A stretch of 64,000 nucleotides of DNA from Telmatactis stephensoni (Eukaryota > Cnidaria > Anthozoa > Actiniaria > Isophelliidae). Each line of letters opens with the position of its first letter. Position 1 is the first letter of the stretch. The notes beneath the pieces were generated by a model. That model was not told the DNA's origin, did not search any database, and saw nothing but the letters and a program-made list of their open reading frames with translations. The DNA lies in contig JALIZF010001773.1 of NCBI GenBank assembly GCA_029948255.1, forward strand, positions 306,501 through 370,500. The letters are read 5' to 3'. The position numbers and the translations under genes are program-made. Shown piece by piece: positions 1-13,500 of the stretch.

Positions 1-170
1 CAGAAAAACAAGGAAAGGTTTCTGTTATCTATATCTTGATTTGTTGCAGTCATTAGTACTAGTCCCAACGCGCACAATATGCCGTTAATTTTGGTCAGTT
101 AACCACGTGCACAGTAAACGTGGTTCCTTTATAAAAAGACCATCTCTATTAAGCAACCTCTTCGGGGTAT

Positions 171-176
171 TTTAAT
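171..176 (-). terminator. Candidate poly(A) signal of RECQL4
   Basis: ATTAAA on the minus strand about 33 bp after the stop codon. It is the only near-canonical signal close to the gene end, but it is weak and the 3' UTR would be very short. Confidence 0.25.
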
Positions 177-208
177 GGAGGTTCAACTATACTTACTAAT
201 GCAAAATG

Positions 209-1518
209 CTATCGGAACTTTAGCAGGTCGCGTGTCGCAAATCGCCTCAGACTGTTGAAATCCACATCAAGGTGCTTTCTCCAAAAACGTCTATCTCGTC
301 CCCACACCTCTGCCGGATAACACGGACTACTTATACCGTGAAATATCCTCGCTACGGCTCGGCCTGTGAACGACTGGTCATGATGAATGCTTGTCAAAGT
401 TCGGATGTCACGTGAAATACCGTCCCAGTTCACGTGCTCATCACGTGTGCTTTCAGCGGTACACGCGTCATCTTCCCGCCTTTTCTTGAGGGACTGTAGT
501 TCGATTTTAGTGGCATTGTTTCGATCTTCGAAGTAAGCTTTAATGAGCAATTTCATTTCTAGATCGCTGTCTTTATCGACTTCCTCAGAACACTGCCAGT
601 ACTCGCTACAAGAAACCTTCTTCATTGATGAGTACAACAAATCGAGTTGTTTAAGCTGAGTCTGTTCTTCGGCTTGGATTCGATCATTAAGGAAATCGCA
701 GACCTCATCTCTCTCCTCGTCAGTGAAGTCTCCCGGCGCTCGCACATGCATTGAGTTATCGGTGAACTCAACTAAGATACCTGATTGACCCGATGAGCTC
801 ATCTTTGAGTCAGGAGCAAGTGAGGAGTTCCACTGTAAAGCTCTTAGTTCTTTATAGACAGGATCTAAATCCCAACCCATCTGATCAGCAATTTCAACCA
901 CAGGGAACACGAGCGAGCTTTGCTTTTTAAATTTCCTTGCGCTGTTTTCGCAGTGGACCAATGCAGCTGCTATTGGCGGGATTCGTTTAGCTACGGCTTT
1001 CATGTGCGCATGCCCGCCATAGAACTTTACCGTGCACGTCGCTTTAACAGGCTGCAGTACTTCCAGCCAGCGGTTTTCGTGTAGTTCAAGATAACAAAGT
1101 AAAGTTGCAATGCTTTCTTCAGGCATGTCTAGTTCTTGTACTGATGATTCATTTGGTATTGCAACGTCATGTCCCCCACAGATTCGTTGGCTGTTTGACT
1201 GAAAGACATTGTCATTTTCTTCACACTTCATATCGCCATCTTTTGTCACGTGATCAACTTCTGTATTGTTAGGCTGTGGGTTGACTTTGCCCTCTAAACT
1301 GTCCAAGTCGGAGCCACCATTTTGCTTAGGATTCGGACTGAAAATCAATTGCTCCCGAGGGGGATTTCCAGATTCGGTGATTGGTTCCAGTTCCTCGTTT
1401 TCTGGAGAAAGAGGCATTCCATCAATCATCGGTTTCAAAAGCACATTTTTATGACCAGTAGAATTCGTCTGTTTTACACCCAATTTCAAAATTACGCGAC
1501 CTAGTGGCGATGGCTTGT
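209..1518 (-). CDS. RECQL4: RECQL4 exon 17, C-terminal domain and stop
   Basis: Terminal exon of about 430 codons ending DLLKFR at TAG (209-211). Conserved RecQ4 blocks are clear: [71 protein letters not shown], and the final [20 protein letters not shown] followed by [12 protein letters not shown]. The 5' edge is unsure. An acceptor at 1519-1520 (ATGCAG) gives the needed phase 1 but has a poor pyrimidine tract. A better-looking site at about 1529 gives phase 2. The frame is open up to 1546 and slightly beyond. Confidence 0.93.
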
Positions 1519-4500
1519 CTGCATTTTTTAAGCTTCTGTCAATCAAATTGGAACGACTAGAATTTGTAAAATTTTAGCTTTCTAAATTCAGAAACAAAAC
1601 AAACTTGAAATTATTGACAGAACATTTAGTATTTTCCGACTTTTGATGTAAATTTAAGCTTGCTTCAGGGAGAACGAATAGTCGGAGATTTGATTGACGG
1701 TAGTCAAAACCACACTGAAAAAGCCATTCAAGTGTCGTCTGCAAAGGTCGCGTAATTTTGAAAATAGGTGCAACATACCTTTCCCTTGAAGGGAATTCCC
1801 CGACCCGTTGATCAACTGTTCTTCAGAGATTTGACTCAATATTTCATCCGCCATGAAGTCTTCGTTGTCTTCTTCATAACTGACCATGTGTTCTTTAACT
1901 TCTAGACGCTTTGATTCTCTTTCTTTCTGAGCACGATGCAATTGCTTGCATTTACATCGAGGAAAAAGTTTGTTCACCAGCTTTTTCACAATTATCCTAT
2001 CCACAGTGTTGGCGTGAATGTGACGCCTGAGTTCGCACATATCTTTACCCTACAATTAATAGATTCATGTTATTACAACCATAGGAAATTAAGTTTGATC
2101 GTCGCTCTCGACAATGATCACCCAAAGGTGAGCCACGTTCGCTCTCGACAATGATCACCCAAAGGTGAGCCACGTTCATTAAAATTATAGTTGGCATCCC
2201 GACTTAAAGAAAAGTTAAAATCTGGTTCCGGTTGCACTCCTGTGAATAGCGCTACCCGTTGGATGAATCCTTGTGCAGTGGATAAAATGATGCCGTGTTG
2301 TCTAATAAATTTATGCTATTGATAAGAGTTTTTTCAACGGATAGAATTATCCACCATTTGAACATCCGTGACCTCGCTCTTATAAGAGACACTTGTACAA
2401 ACAAGCAAACAAACAAACAAACAAATGAACAAATGAACAAACGAATTAACAAAAAAAGAAATCAAACAAATAAATAGACGGTCGAACAAACAAACTCGGA
2501 AGAAAAAAATTAATAAACAAACAAACAAACGACAAAAAAATTGATAAACATGGTAAAGACATGTCTGTTCACAAACCTCACGATCCAGAAACACGTGACA
2601 GTGAGAAGGTAACCCGTCACGTCCAGCTCGCCCAATTTCTTGTACGTAACTCTCAAAACTCTTTGGCATATTGTAATGGATAATTGCACGCACATCTGAC
2701 TTGTCAAGACCCATACCAAATGCGACAGTCGCCACCACAAGTCTGAGCTCACCCGACATAAAGCGCTTTTGCACTCGGCGACGCTGTGCTGCACTCATAC
2801 CAGCGTGATAGCTTTCGGCCTCCCAAGTAAGATGGGCTTTTGGAGCTTTCTTTTTACCACTGTAAAATGAACGGTAAACTGATGTATTTATTGACTGAGT
2901 GGGAGGGCAAAATATTGGGATCGAAGGAAAAATATTGGGCTCGAGGTCACGACAGTACGGAGCGAGCGCTGCCAAGTGCGTACAGAATGAACGAGATAAA
3001 AGTATTTTCTAGTCAATAAGCATTTTATCATATGACTCTGTTTGACTATTTTATTTCCATTTTTGGACTCGCGCGCTGGTCAGGGTCTGGATTCTTTGAA
3101 AATCCGTATGTGCCTCGTCACGTCACTATTTCCAAAGGTTTCCCTAAGAGCGTGCGCGGTTTTCCTAAGAGCGACCAAACAACAAATATTTCAATTTTTC
3201 ATGCGTCTGAACTCTAATAGATGCACAGATGACGTCAAAATGTGGTGAGAAAAAAGAACGCCACAAGGCGAAGTCGAGTGGCGTGACTGTTGTTCTCATC
3301 ACATTTTGACGTCTTCCGTCCATCAATTAGAGCACTGACCCACGGTAAAATAGAATCTATTTGTTATATATAATATTCATCGAAACATTTCAGCCAATAA
3401 GATTTTTTGACGTCATCTATGCGTGTATACTGTAATAACACACGGTTCTCGACCAATCGGAGCGCGCGTATGCCACTTATTATATAAATGATAATAAGAA
3501 TTAACACCGTTTGCATAATTACCCACTACATCAGACTAAAATTTCGTCTTTGAATAGGAAGATAGACTTTCCATAATCCAACAAAGTATCACTCAAATTG
3601 GTAGAGATTTCCAATATCACTAGTGAAAACTCCGCCTACTTGTGTGACTGTCTGAACACTGTTAGCTTGCATGCCCAGGGGAGGACAGGGCAAGGGGAGA
3701 GGGAAGGGGGACTGGGGACCCTTCCCTTCCCTCTCCTGGGCCGCTACGCAGGCTAAACACTGTTGGATTCTCGACAGCCTATTGTCCTCTTCCAGTCGAG
3801 ACATTTTGACTGACGTAGCGCGTTAATATATTAAATGCGTAAGATGTTATTAGAAATTGGAGAATCTTTAAACCTAGGATGAAATTTAAAATTTCCAGAT
3901 AAAAGGAAGTAGTCATTCCAACTGCTTTCCCTCCCAGTACGATGGTCAAGTTTTGTCGGCGATCACATTATAGCCTGCCAACAGGTTCTCCAGGGGAGAT
4001 GGAGGGGAGGGGGACTGGGGAGGAGGGAAACCTTCAGTGATGAGAACAACAAATCGCGTTGTTTAAGCTGAGTTGTTTAAGCTGCATATGACCAGTCCCC
4101 CTGCCCATCCCCCTTCCCTTCCCCTTACTCCCTCTCCCTTCCCTTCCCCTTTCCCCCTCTCCCTTCCCCTTTCCCCCTCCCCTGGAGAGCCAGTAAGCAG
4201 GCTATCGATCACATCGGAGAGAAATTTTAATCCTAAGTACGTCTACCCTTACTATAAGGTCAAGTGATTTCAAAACATCTTTAGCCCTGTTTTGTCTATA
4301 AAGCTAAAGTTTACTTGGGAACGATTCCAAAATCAAGACCCAAGGGTAAGGTTTTCCACTTGTTTAATCTTTTCTGAAGGTAGATATAAGATCAGGTTAA
4401 AGTTTTTATAGAGTGTAAGTTAGGTATTTAGGGTAGTTTAGAAGGCTTAAAGTGAAAAGAAGTGAATAAAAAAAGTGAAACAATGCCCATTTTTCTGTTC

Positions 4501-7500
4501 TGTCCCTCCAAACAATCTATAGATGCACTGCAATACACCTTATTCCAAAATGGCGACAGCGGTGACAATCAGTAGAGTAAAACAAAACCAAAACATCAAA
4601 TATCAAGGCTTATTTCTATGTAGGGTAAAGGAAAACACTGGCAAGACAAAATTAGCGACAGATTTCCTACAGATAAACTTTAACATGAATTGTGGACCTC
4701 GATGCCTCGCTTTCATGCTCTCTGCTGTCACTAGTGTCCGCCATTTTGGAATTAGGTATATTGCAAATTGAACACAAGTTCCCAGTCGTTTCGAATATGG
4801 GAAATTAATACACAGATTATGAGTCACTTACACGGGAAACGTCAAACGGTAGAGAGGATCACGTGAACTGCTTTTTTTTCGCGTTCGGCGTTGTCGTTCA
4901 ACGAGGGTATGTGAAACGTAAATGTGAAGTCACCCTCTTTTGCCAAACGCGCAAAAAAAAAAAACGCGCAAAAACGTCGGTCACGTGATCTGCTCTGCCG
5001 TCTGACGTTTCCCGTGTACTGACTATGTAGTCAAAGATTCTGCTAAGTAATCTATTTACCGTTTTTTCAAGGTTTTCTTCGTTAATTCCCCGTCATCATC
5101 TACAGGGAGTTTTTCTGTTGGTGTCATGTGTTGTAGGCACGTTCTAACTAGGGTAGCAACACGTTCTGTCACTTCACGACGAGTACAGTAGATAATAATC
5201 GATTCACATTTAGAAAATCGAGGACCTTGTAGAAGTTCAATCAATGCCTTGAAAAAAGAATAAAAGAATTAACAAACAAAACACCGAACTGAACGAACAA
5301 ACGACCAACGAACGAATTAACAAATAAATGAATGAACGGAATCATTTTATAAAAGCTCGAGTTCCATCTCATAGACATTAATATATTCGTCTCAAGTGCT
5401 CTCGATGGGATTGCTTTGGTCGAATAAAATGTATATGACAAATGGTATATTACGTGCATTCTGATTGGTCGAGAACCGTGTGTTATTACAGTACACACAC
5501 ATAGATGACGTCAGAGAATCATACGCGCGCTCTGATTGGTTAAAATGTTTCGATGAATATTACATATAACAAATGGTTCCATTTTTATGTGGTGAAAACA
5601 ACAGTCACGCCTCTCGACTTCACCTCGTGGCGTACTTTTGTTTACCACATTTCCACGTCATCTGTGCATCTATTAGAGTACAAAAGCATGCACGGTAAAA
5701 TGGAATCTGTTTGGCACACGCTGTGACGTCATTTGCGCGTGTGTACAGTAATTACACACGGTTCTCAGAACGTACGCAATATATATGTTTTAATTTTACG
5801 CCCTTATGGCCTTAATAAAAGGCAGGAGTTTAGGTCCAAAAATAGAGTTAATTTTTAATTTTAATTTTAGCTCCCTTTGCAAAATAAGTGGTTCATTCCC
5901 ACGTTGTTTTTTGAAATTGAATATTAATGACTTAAATAGTATAAATAGACCTTGCATTTTGTGCCATTCACCATCCCCTTCTTTTACCTTGTACATATTT
6001 TTTAATAGTTTTATTTTACCTTATTTAATTTTACTTTTACTGAAGAAGACCGAAGGTCGAAACGTCTTTATTAAAGCTTTTTTGGACATTTGAAGTTGCC
6101 TGCCTTCTCTTTCAACTAAATTCAAGATATGTTTTAATTTTATGTACATTTTAAATAATGAACATAAAAAACAAATGCCATACTATAATAAACTCATCAG
6201 AAGACCTCACGATGTGTCGAAAAGAACAGTCAGGCCACTCGGCTTTGCCTCTTGGCGTAGTTTCTGTTCTCGCCACATTTTGATGTCATGTATCAAAGTA
6301 CAGATGTACGGAAAAAAATTAAATCTGTATGTTAAATAGTCTATACTCAAAATGTTTACCTTATCTCTATCACGATCCCGTGACACCGATAGGTATAAAT
6401 TTGGAGGAACTGCAGCACCCCTGATGACAGCCCCTTCGTCATTAAATATCCCAAGATGCTGTGCCACCGAGGCAGCGGTAGAACGAGTGGCTGTAGCTGT
6501 CAAACCAAGGAAACATCGTACACCAAATCGCTCCCGAAGTACCTACGAAAATTTTAGACAAATTAATTAAATAAACAGGGAACAAATAAGTGAATGTGCT
6601 TGGCTAACCAAGGAAATATCGTACACCGAATCGCTCCCGAAGTACCTACGAAAATTTTAGACAGATTAATTAAATAAACAGAGAACAAATAAGTGAATGT
6701 GTTTGGCTAACCAAGGAAACATCGTACACCGAATCGTTCCCGAAGTACCTACGAAAATATTAGACAAACTAATTAAATAAACAGAAAACAAATAAGTGAA
6801 TGTGTTTGGCTACGACCCAAACGACTGATTAATTATCTTGTTTGGAACATTTTAGAAGTAATCCTAACACACTAGGGAACAGTCGAGAGAAAAGCAAACA
6901 CAAATAAGTCAAAACATGAACTTGCACTGAGTAACCTTTATGGAGATATCGACAGATTGTGAACTGAGTTTGTTTGATGTATTGTTCTCTATCATTCCTG
7001 AGGGATCTTTCCGATATCTTGGGTTTTTCCTCCCTCAGAAAAGTGTCAGCATGTATGTTAAAACGTACGAGTTTCAAAATATTTAATGTAGGGATAGTCA
7101 GCGCGGAAAGAAACGATCCTACAAGCCTATATATTGTAATTAAATGTCAATAAAATCGATAGGGTGAAACAAAAGAATGCCAGTTTTATCAATAATCTTT
7201 ATTAATTACCTTGCAGACTCGAAGATAAGAAGGTCTAAAGTTATGCGACCATTCAGACAGACAGTGTGCCTCATCAATACAGGCAAATGCAATGGGCGGC
7301 AAACGTGTACTGGAAGGCAGACACCCACCTCCCGAACCACTACCAACTAAAGCCTCTGGAGAGAGCAACAAGACTGCTATCTTCCCAGAGACAATATTCT
7401 CAAGGATTTTATCTCGTTGTGCCTTGGTTTGGTTAGTGTGTAGACACGCTCCTTTGAGGCCAAAGGGAAGACCACTAATCTATAACAAGAAGGACGCCTA

Positions 7501-10500
7501 TTTGTTAATGAATGCATAGTTGACACATCGAAATAAAACTGCTTTTTACTATATCAACTTCACTGAGTCACTTCTCTACAATGGCCACCTCTCTACAATG
7601 ACCACCTCTCTTCAATGAATACCTCTCTACAATGCCCACCTCTCTACAATGACCACCTCTCTTCAATGAATACCTCTCTACAATGACCACTTCTCTCAAT
7701 AACCACCTCTCTACAATGCCCACCTCTCTACATTGCCCACCCCTCTATAATGACCGCCTCTTTCCGATGACCACCTTTTTCCAATGACCTCTCTACATAT
7801 CGTCATCCACTTATTATATATATATATTTTTTAATATTTTCTATTACTATATACTCATTATATAAATATTCTTAAAGTGCTCCTAATGCCTGAATTTAGC
7901 CAATTTTGAACGATTTATACATCTTTGAAGAACTTATCTGTGAAAAATTTTTTCGAAAATATTGAATCCTGATCCCGTTATGAGGGCAAAAACAATTCTC
8001 GATTCGTAGATTTTTGTGAGTTACTTACTCCGCTGAACTAATGTTTGTACGCGGGCTCAAAAGTTGCCGACCAATCTTTATTATTATCTTATTTGTAATC
8101 CTTGTAAAATTATGCTTTTGCAATACTTATAATCAAATGAGTCATGCAAATAAAGAAATTACAACAACAATGACCACCTCTGTACAATGACCACCTCTGT
8201 ACAATGACCACCCCTCTACAACGACCACTCTGTACAACGACCACCTCTCTACAACGACCACCTCTCTACAACGACCACCTCTCTACAACGACCACCTCTC
8301 TACAACGACCACCTCTCTCCAATGACCCTCTCTACAACGTGACCACCTCTCTCCAATGACCCTCTCTACAACGACCACCTCTCTCCAATGACCACCTCTC
8401 TCCAATGACCACCTCTCTTCAATGAATACCTCTCTTCAACGACCACCTCTCTACAACGACCAAATTCTACGGTAACGGCCAACCACCTACAATGAAGAAC
8501 TGCCTCTATACAATGACCTCATCCTTACAACTATCGTACCTGATCCTCCATAAGTGATACAAGTGGTGATATAACCAATGTAATACACGGCAATCGTTTA
8601 TAGTACATATAGGCTGGTAGTTGATAACACAGCGATTTACCAGCGCCAGTCGATAACACTACCAGAGATGAAATACCTAGACGAAACGTAGTACGTACGT
8701 AGTCAGACCAACGTAAAAAAAAGCACGTAATGACACACTATGTACTTATTGACTGAGCGGGAAGGCCGGACGGGAGATGAAATACCTATACGAAACGTAG
8801 TACGTACGTAGTCAGACCAACGTAAAAAAAAGCACGTAATGACATACTATGTCCTTATTGACTGAGCGGGGGGGCCGGACGGGAAAATATTTGCCTCGAG
8901 GTTATGCCGTAAAAATGACTAAGAACCAAATATTTTCCCGACCGGCCCGACCTAACTCAGCCAAATAAGCATTTCATCATATGACTGTTTTTATCACCAT
9001 TTTATTTGTGTTTTTGGAGCGCGTGGGTCCGTATCCGGGTCCGGGTTTTCCGGACCATCTTCGAAAAGCCTCCGACCCCGCTGACGTCACTTTTTCCAAA
9101 GGTTTTCTTAAGAGCGCGTGCGGGTCCAAATAAAGGTCATGTGATAAATAATTATAGGCAAATAGATTCCATCTTTTCGTGAATCTGTACTCTAATAGAT
9201 GCACAGATGACGTCAAAATGTGATACGATATTTAAAACCACATGAAATAGAGCAGATTTCGTATGACTGGGAAAACGGCACGGCCACTTAACGGTATGGT
9301 TATACGGCAGGAATTTTGAATGTTTTATAGACATAACGGCACAGGCACGGTCACGGTACGGCACAGACACGGTCACGGTACGGCGCAGTAAGTTTCCCAC
9401 GAACTGAAACGCTCTAGCACATACGTACATGTATAAGTAATGACCTTTTGGTTCAATAACGATGAACGTAGTCTAAATGGCCTGCCTCTGGGAAGGGTAG
9501 GAAGGGGGATCATGAACAAAGACTGACAGTCTTTGCTAAAACGATAAATACTGTTATATTTCAAAATGTTACAAATTTGGCCATCCACTCACCACTGAGA
9601 ATCCGCATGATTGCTTCTTCCTGACCAGAACGAAACGTGGAGAAACCCAACTGACCAAGTGCTGCATAGACCTGTTTGGGCGTATCTAGAAATGCATCAA
9701 GGAAGTTTAATAAATTTAACAAATTGAAGATGGTTTTGAGTTGTCTGTCCTCTTATTGACACACTCTTGACGTCATAAAATGTTCAAAACTCAAGTAGAA
9801 CCACGAGCGGAGCGAGTGATTTCACTGCAAAGTTAATAAGTTGAAAGTTAAAAAATCCTTATCAAACGAACGAGCAACAGAAACGAGCGCGCGCGCCGAA
9901 ACGCGTCAGAAGTGTGTCTGTCCTCTTATTGACACTCTCTCATCAACCAATCCGATTGCGAGATCAGTATCAAGTGATACTTTTCAGAGACGTCCCAAAG
10001 CGGAGGGAGTCGCTGTCTCATATTGATTTCGGAAACCAGTCAACTTTTTTGTCTGGGCGCGCTTGGTCCAAAACGAAATAGAAAACTTGTCCGCTTTGCT
10101 GTGTGTGCAGAGTTAGAGCACTTGGGGATTGATCAAAACACTCGAGAAGCGTTGAGCACTCGACTACGCCTCGTGCTTCTCTTAACACTTCTCCCGTGTT
10201 CTGATCAATCCCCGCGTGCTCTAAATCTGCCCACAGCACGCGCGCGCGTTATCTATTTCTTCAATATTGGTCTTTATAGACCGCCATAAATCAGTCACTT
10301 CTTGATGAACGGACAGTAATTAACCTTAGTTTGACAATCTTACTCATAATAATTGATTTCTATCCATGACATTTAACTCACCTATAACCTTTCCATTCGC
10401 AGTCTCAAACAGTGGTTCGATAGCCTCAGGGGGAGGGGGTGGTACATAAACAGGGCGTGGCAGTTGATGGGGCAATATAACGAGATTACAGTTTGGTGAT

Positions 10501-13500
10501 CCATCAAGCGTTGCATCATCATCTACAGCAACTCCGGCAGCCATTTGTGCTGCCTTCTCTAAAGTGAGTTCTTGGAGGAATTGATCATCTTCAGGGACAA
10601 ATTCTTCTTTATCATCGTCTTCGTCAGGTCTGATGAAAAACAACAAACAGCTTAGCATTGTTAATCTAAATCTCGCCAACCAAGGGGCCTGATTAGGAGA
10701 ACAACGCCATTCAAATAGTAGATTAATGTAGAAGCATTCAAATAGTAGATTAATGTAGAAGGGAAGGGAAGGGAAGGGAAGGGAAGGGAAGGGAAGGGAA
10801 GGGAAGGGAAGGGAAGGGAAGGGAAGGGAAGGGAAGGGAAGGGAAGGGAAGGGAAGGGAAGGGAAGGGAAGGGAAGGGAAGGGAAGGGAAGAGAAGAGAA
10901 GAAGAATCTCTAAAAATCGAAATTACTAAGTATTCTATTTACTTACAATTCTCTCGCTGTCTTTGCTGCTTGGCCTTTACAGTTCTTTGCCCAGTGGCCT
11001 TCTTGTCCACACTTGTAACAACTTCCAGTCGTACCTGTACCCCATGACCCCCTACCTCTACCCCGCCCACCCCCACCTCGACGAGACCAGCTGGACTTAC
11101 TGACATATTCACCACGTGCTTTCATCATTGTAGCCCAGGCCCTGCGTTTGTAGGCTGAACCCGTCATTCCGTTTCCACGGCGACGATATGTTTTGTGCTT
11201 CATGTCCAGTCGAACGAAGTTGTCACTGACAAGATTTGCCGAGGAGGTCCTGGAAATGATCATTACAAGTTTATGGCATTTAAAACATAATAACGCAGTT
11301 GTGATGTGACGTTCAGTCATTGTCATTTGGGTGGCATGAATGATAGATTGACTGTTTAATCTATGCAACGTGTGATAACACATCGAAAAGAAATTGTTAG
11401 GTAACATGAAGTTACGCTATATAAATGCACTTATTTCTACCACTGCTACAAGTACCACTCATCATCATCATCACCATCATCATCATTATTACCATCATTG
11501 ATACATTCACCTCCATTTTCACAATTTACCATCGGTTGAGTGGTCACACAAAGCACTAAAGCGAGGCTTCAGGGTACACACAAAGGATTATTTCAATTTG
11601 TACCCTGAAGCCTCGCTTGGATGCTTTGTGTGTGACCACTTAACCGATTTATGGAAATTGGCGTATACAACGAAAAGCATTGTCGCCCTGTTTTCATTTT
11701 AATAAAATTGCGGTTTTTACCGTTCACACGAAAATAACAGTTGCCTTATAAAAAAGTTGCGTTAAAACAACATCGCAGCCATGTGAGCAGGACACGAAAA
11801 AACGTAGCAAAAACAAAACTGAAAATGCTTTTTAAGTGACATCTCTATTACAAAGGGTTCAATTATTACATGTAATAATGCTATTGACATTATAATTGGG
11901 TTTTTTTTCCCGATTTTTCGATTTTTTTTTTCGTCTTGTTAAGTCAATAAATGACTTGAAATACAGTAGAGCACGGTACATATACATGTATAGTCACCCT
12001 TCTCTCACACTCACTACCTCTACATTCAGTATTATATACTATACAGTAAGACAAGGTCCCATTCAAGGTATAGTCAGTCATCTCTCACACTCACTACCTC
12101 TACATTTTGATATTGTCACAGAATTAAATTAACTAATAAACCAGTATTGGGTGTATGTACAGAACCACACCCAACTCACAAGTGAACAACTCCCATTACC
12201 TTTTCTTAGATTCACTTTTCATTTTCACCTCTTCAAAAGTCTCCTGTGGACCTTCGTCTGAAAGACATTCTTGTTCTTCTTCATATCTAGAAAACATACC
12301 AATAACAGTGGTTAACAGGGATATGGTTAGAAATTGTGTATACAGTAAAAAAGTAGTGTTATAACACTTGCTTGGAAGATGTCATCCAATTAGTTTGTTA
12401 AAACCAATTCAAACAACTTATGTATACAGTGAAACAGTAGTGTAATAACACTTGCTTGGAAGATGTCATCCAATTAGTTTGTTAAAACCAAACAACTAAT
12501 GTTATTATTGCCATTTGTTTTACATCTTTTGAGTGTATGTCAGGAGTGTCAAACCAATTAAATGATTCCCTTCCAAGGACAACGTGCTACATTAGTGAAC
12601 CTGCTATAATACTAACCCCTACTATAATGAACCATATTATCTGCACCATCAAACTATGGGCCACATTGGAAAAACGATTTGATCTTTATGTGTATACCCA
12701 ATAAAGTTATATTATATTATTATTATAACTGAAGATGTATTGCTACTCACCCATAATCAAAGTCACCATCAACAATCAGCTCCTCTGATCTCATCTTCTT
12801 TTGATCTGGTATCTCTATATCTTGAACATCTTCAAGGTCAGCTTTTCGCTTCTTTGTATTTTCCTTTTTACAAGTTTTTTCACTATCTTGACCATTAGGA
12901 TGTTCAAATGTTTGACTTGTATCTCCAATATCTACTGACTCTCCCTTTTTTTCCTTAGTATTCTCTATTTCAGGTATTGCTTTCAACTCCTTGGACGCAG
13001 TCTCTTCAGATATGTTTTCACTGCTGTTATGGTTTGTTCTTGAGGGATTTGCATCTTCAACTTTTTCTGATCTGCATTTTCTTTTCTTCATATTTTGTGT
13101 CTCACACATTGTTTTCAAATCCTTGAACTTGATCTCATCAGAAATGTTTTCCCTGCTGGCATGACAGGTAGCTCCCTTTGATTTTGCCAAAACTTCTGTT
13201 GCTATTAACGTGGCACTTTCTGATGAAACAGATGCAGTGGAATCCTTAAAGTCAGGTGGAAAGTCTCTGTTTCTGAAACAGTTTCTGTCATTGATTTTTG
13301 AACTAATTTTTCATCATCTGAAAACATTTCTTTTTCCACATCAGTACCATAAGTACTTTTTTCCTGAGAAAATGAAGGTAAAAATTCTTGTTTTTCAGAC
13401 TCACTGTTTCTGTCATCCTGACTCCATGAGTTTTGCTTTTCACTGTGTTCATGAATCATTTTTCTATTAGCAAATTCATCTGTCTGCCTTGTAGATGCAA

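Noticed and set aside
2334..2576. Extension of the RECQL4 exon 15 frame past FLDRE
   Set aside because: It crosses a good donor (GTTTGT) into CAAA simple sequence; homology stops at the donor.
7565..8530. Regular repeats that could be taken for a CRISPR array
   Set aside because: Units are contiguous and degenerate without unique spacers, and the DNA is clearly animal nuclear.
9152..9588. Minus-strand frames around 9152-9588
   Set aside because: They lie in family M and family G repeats; apparent peptides are repeat translations.
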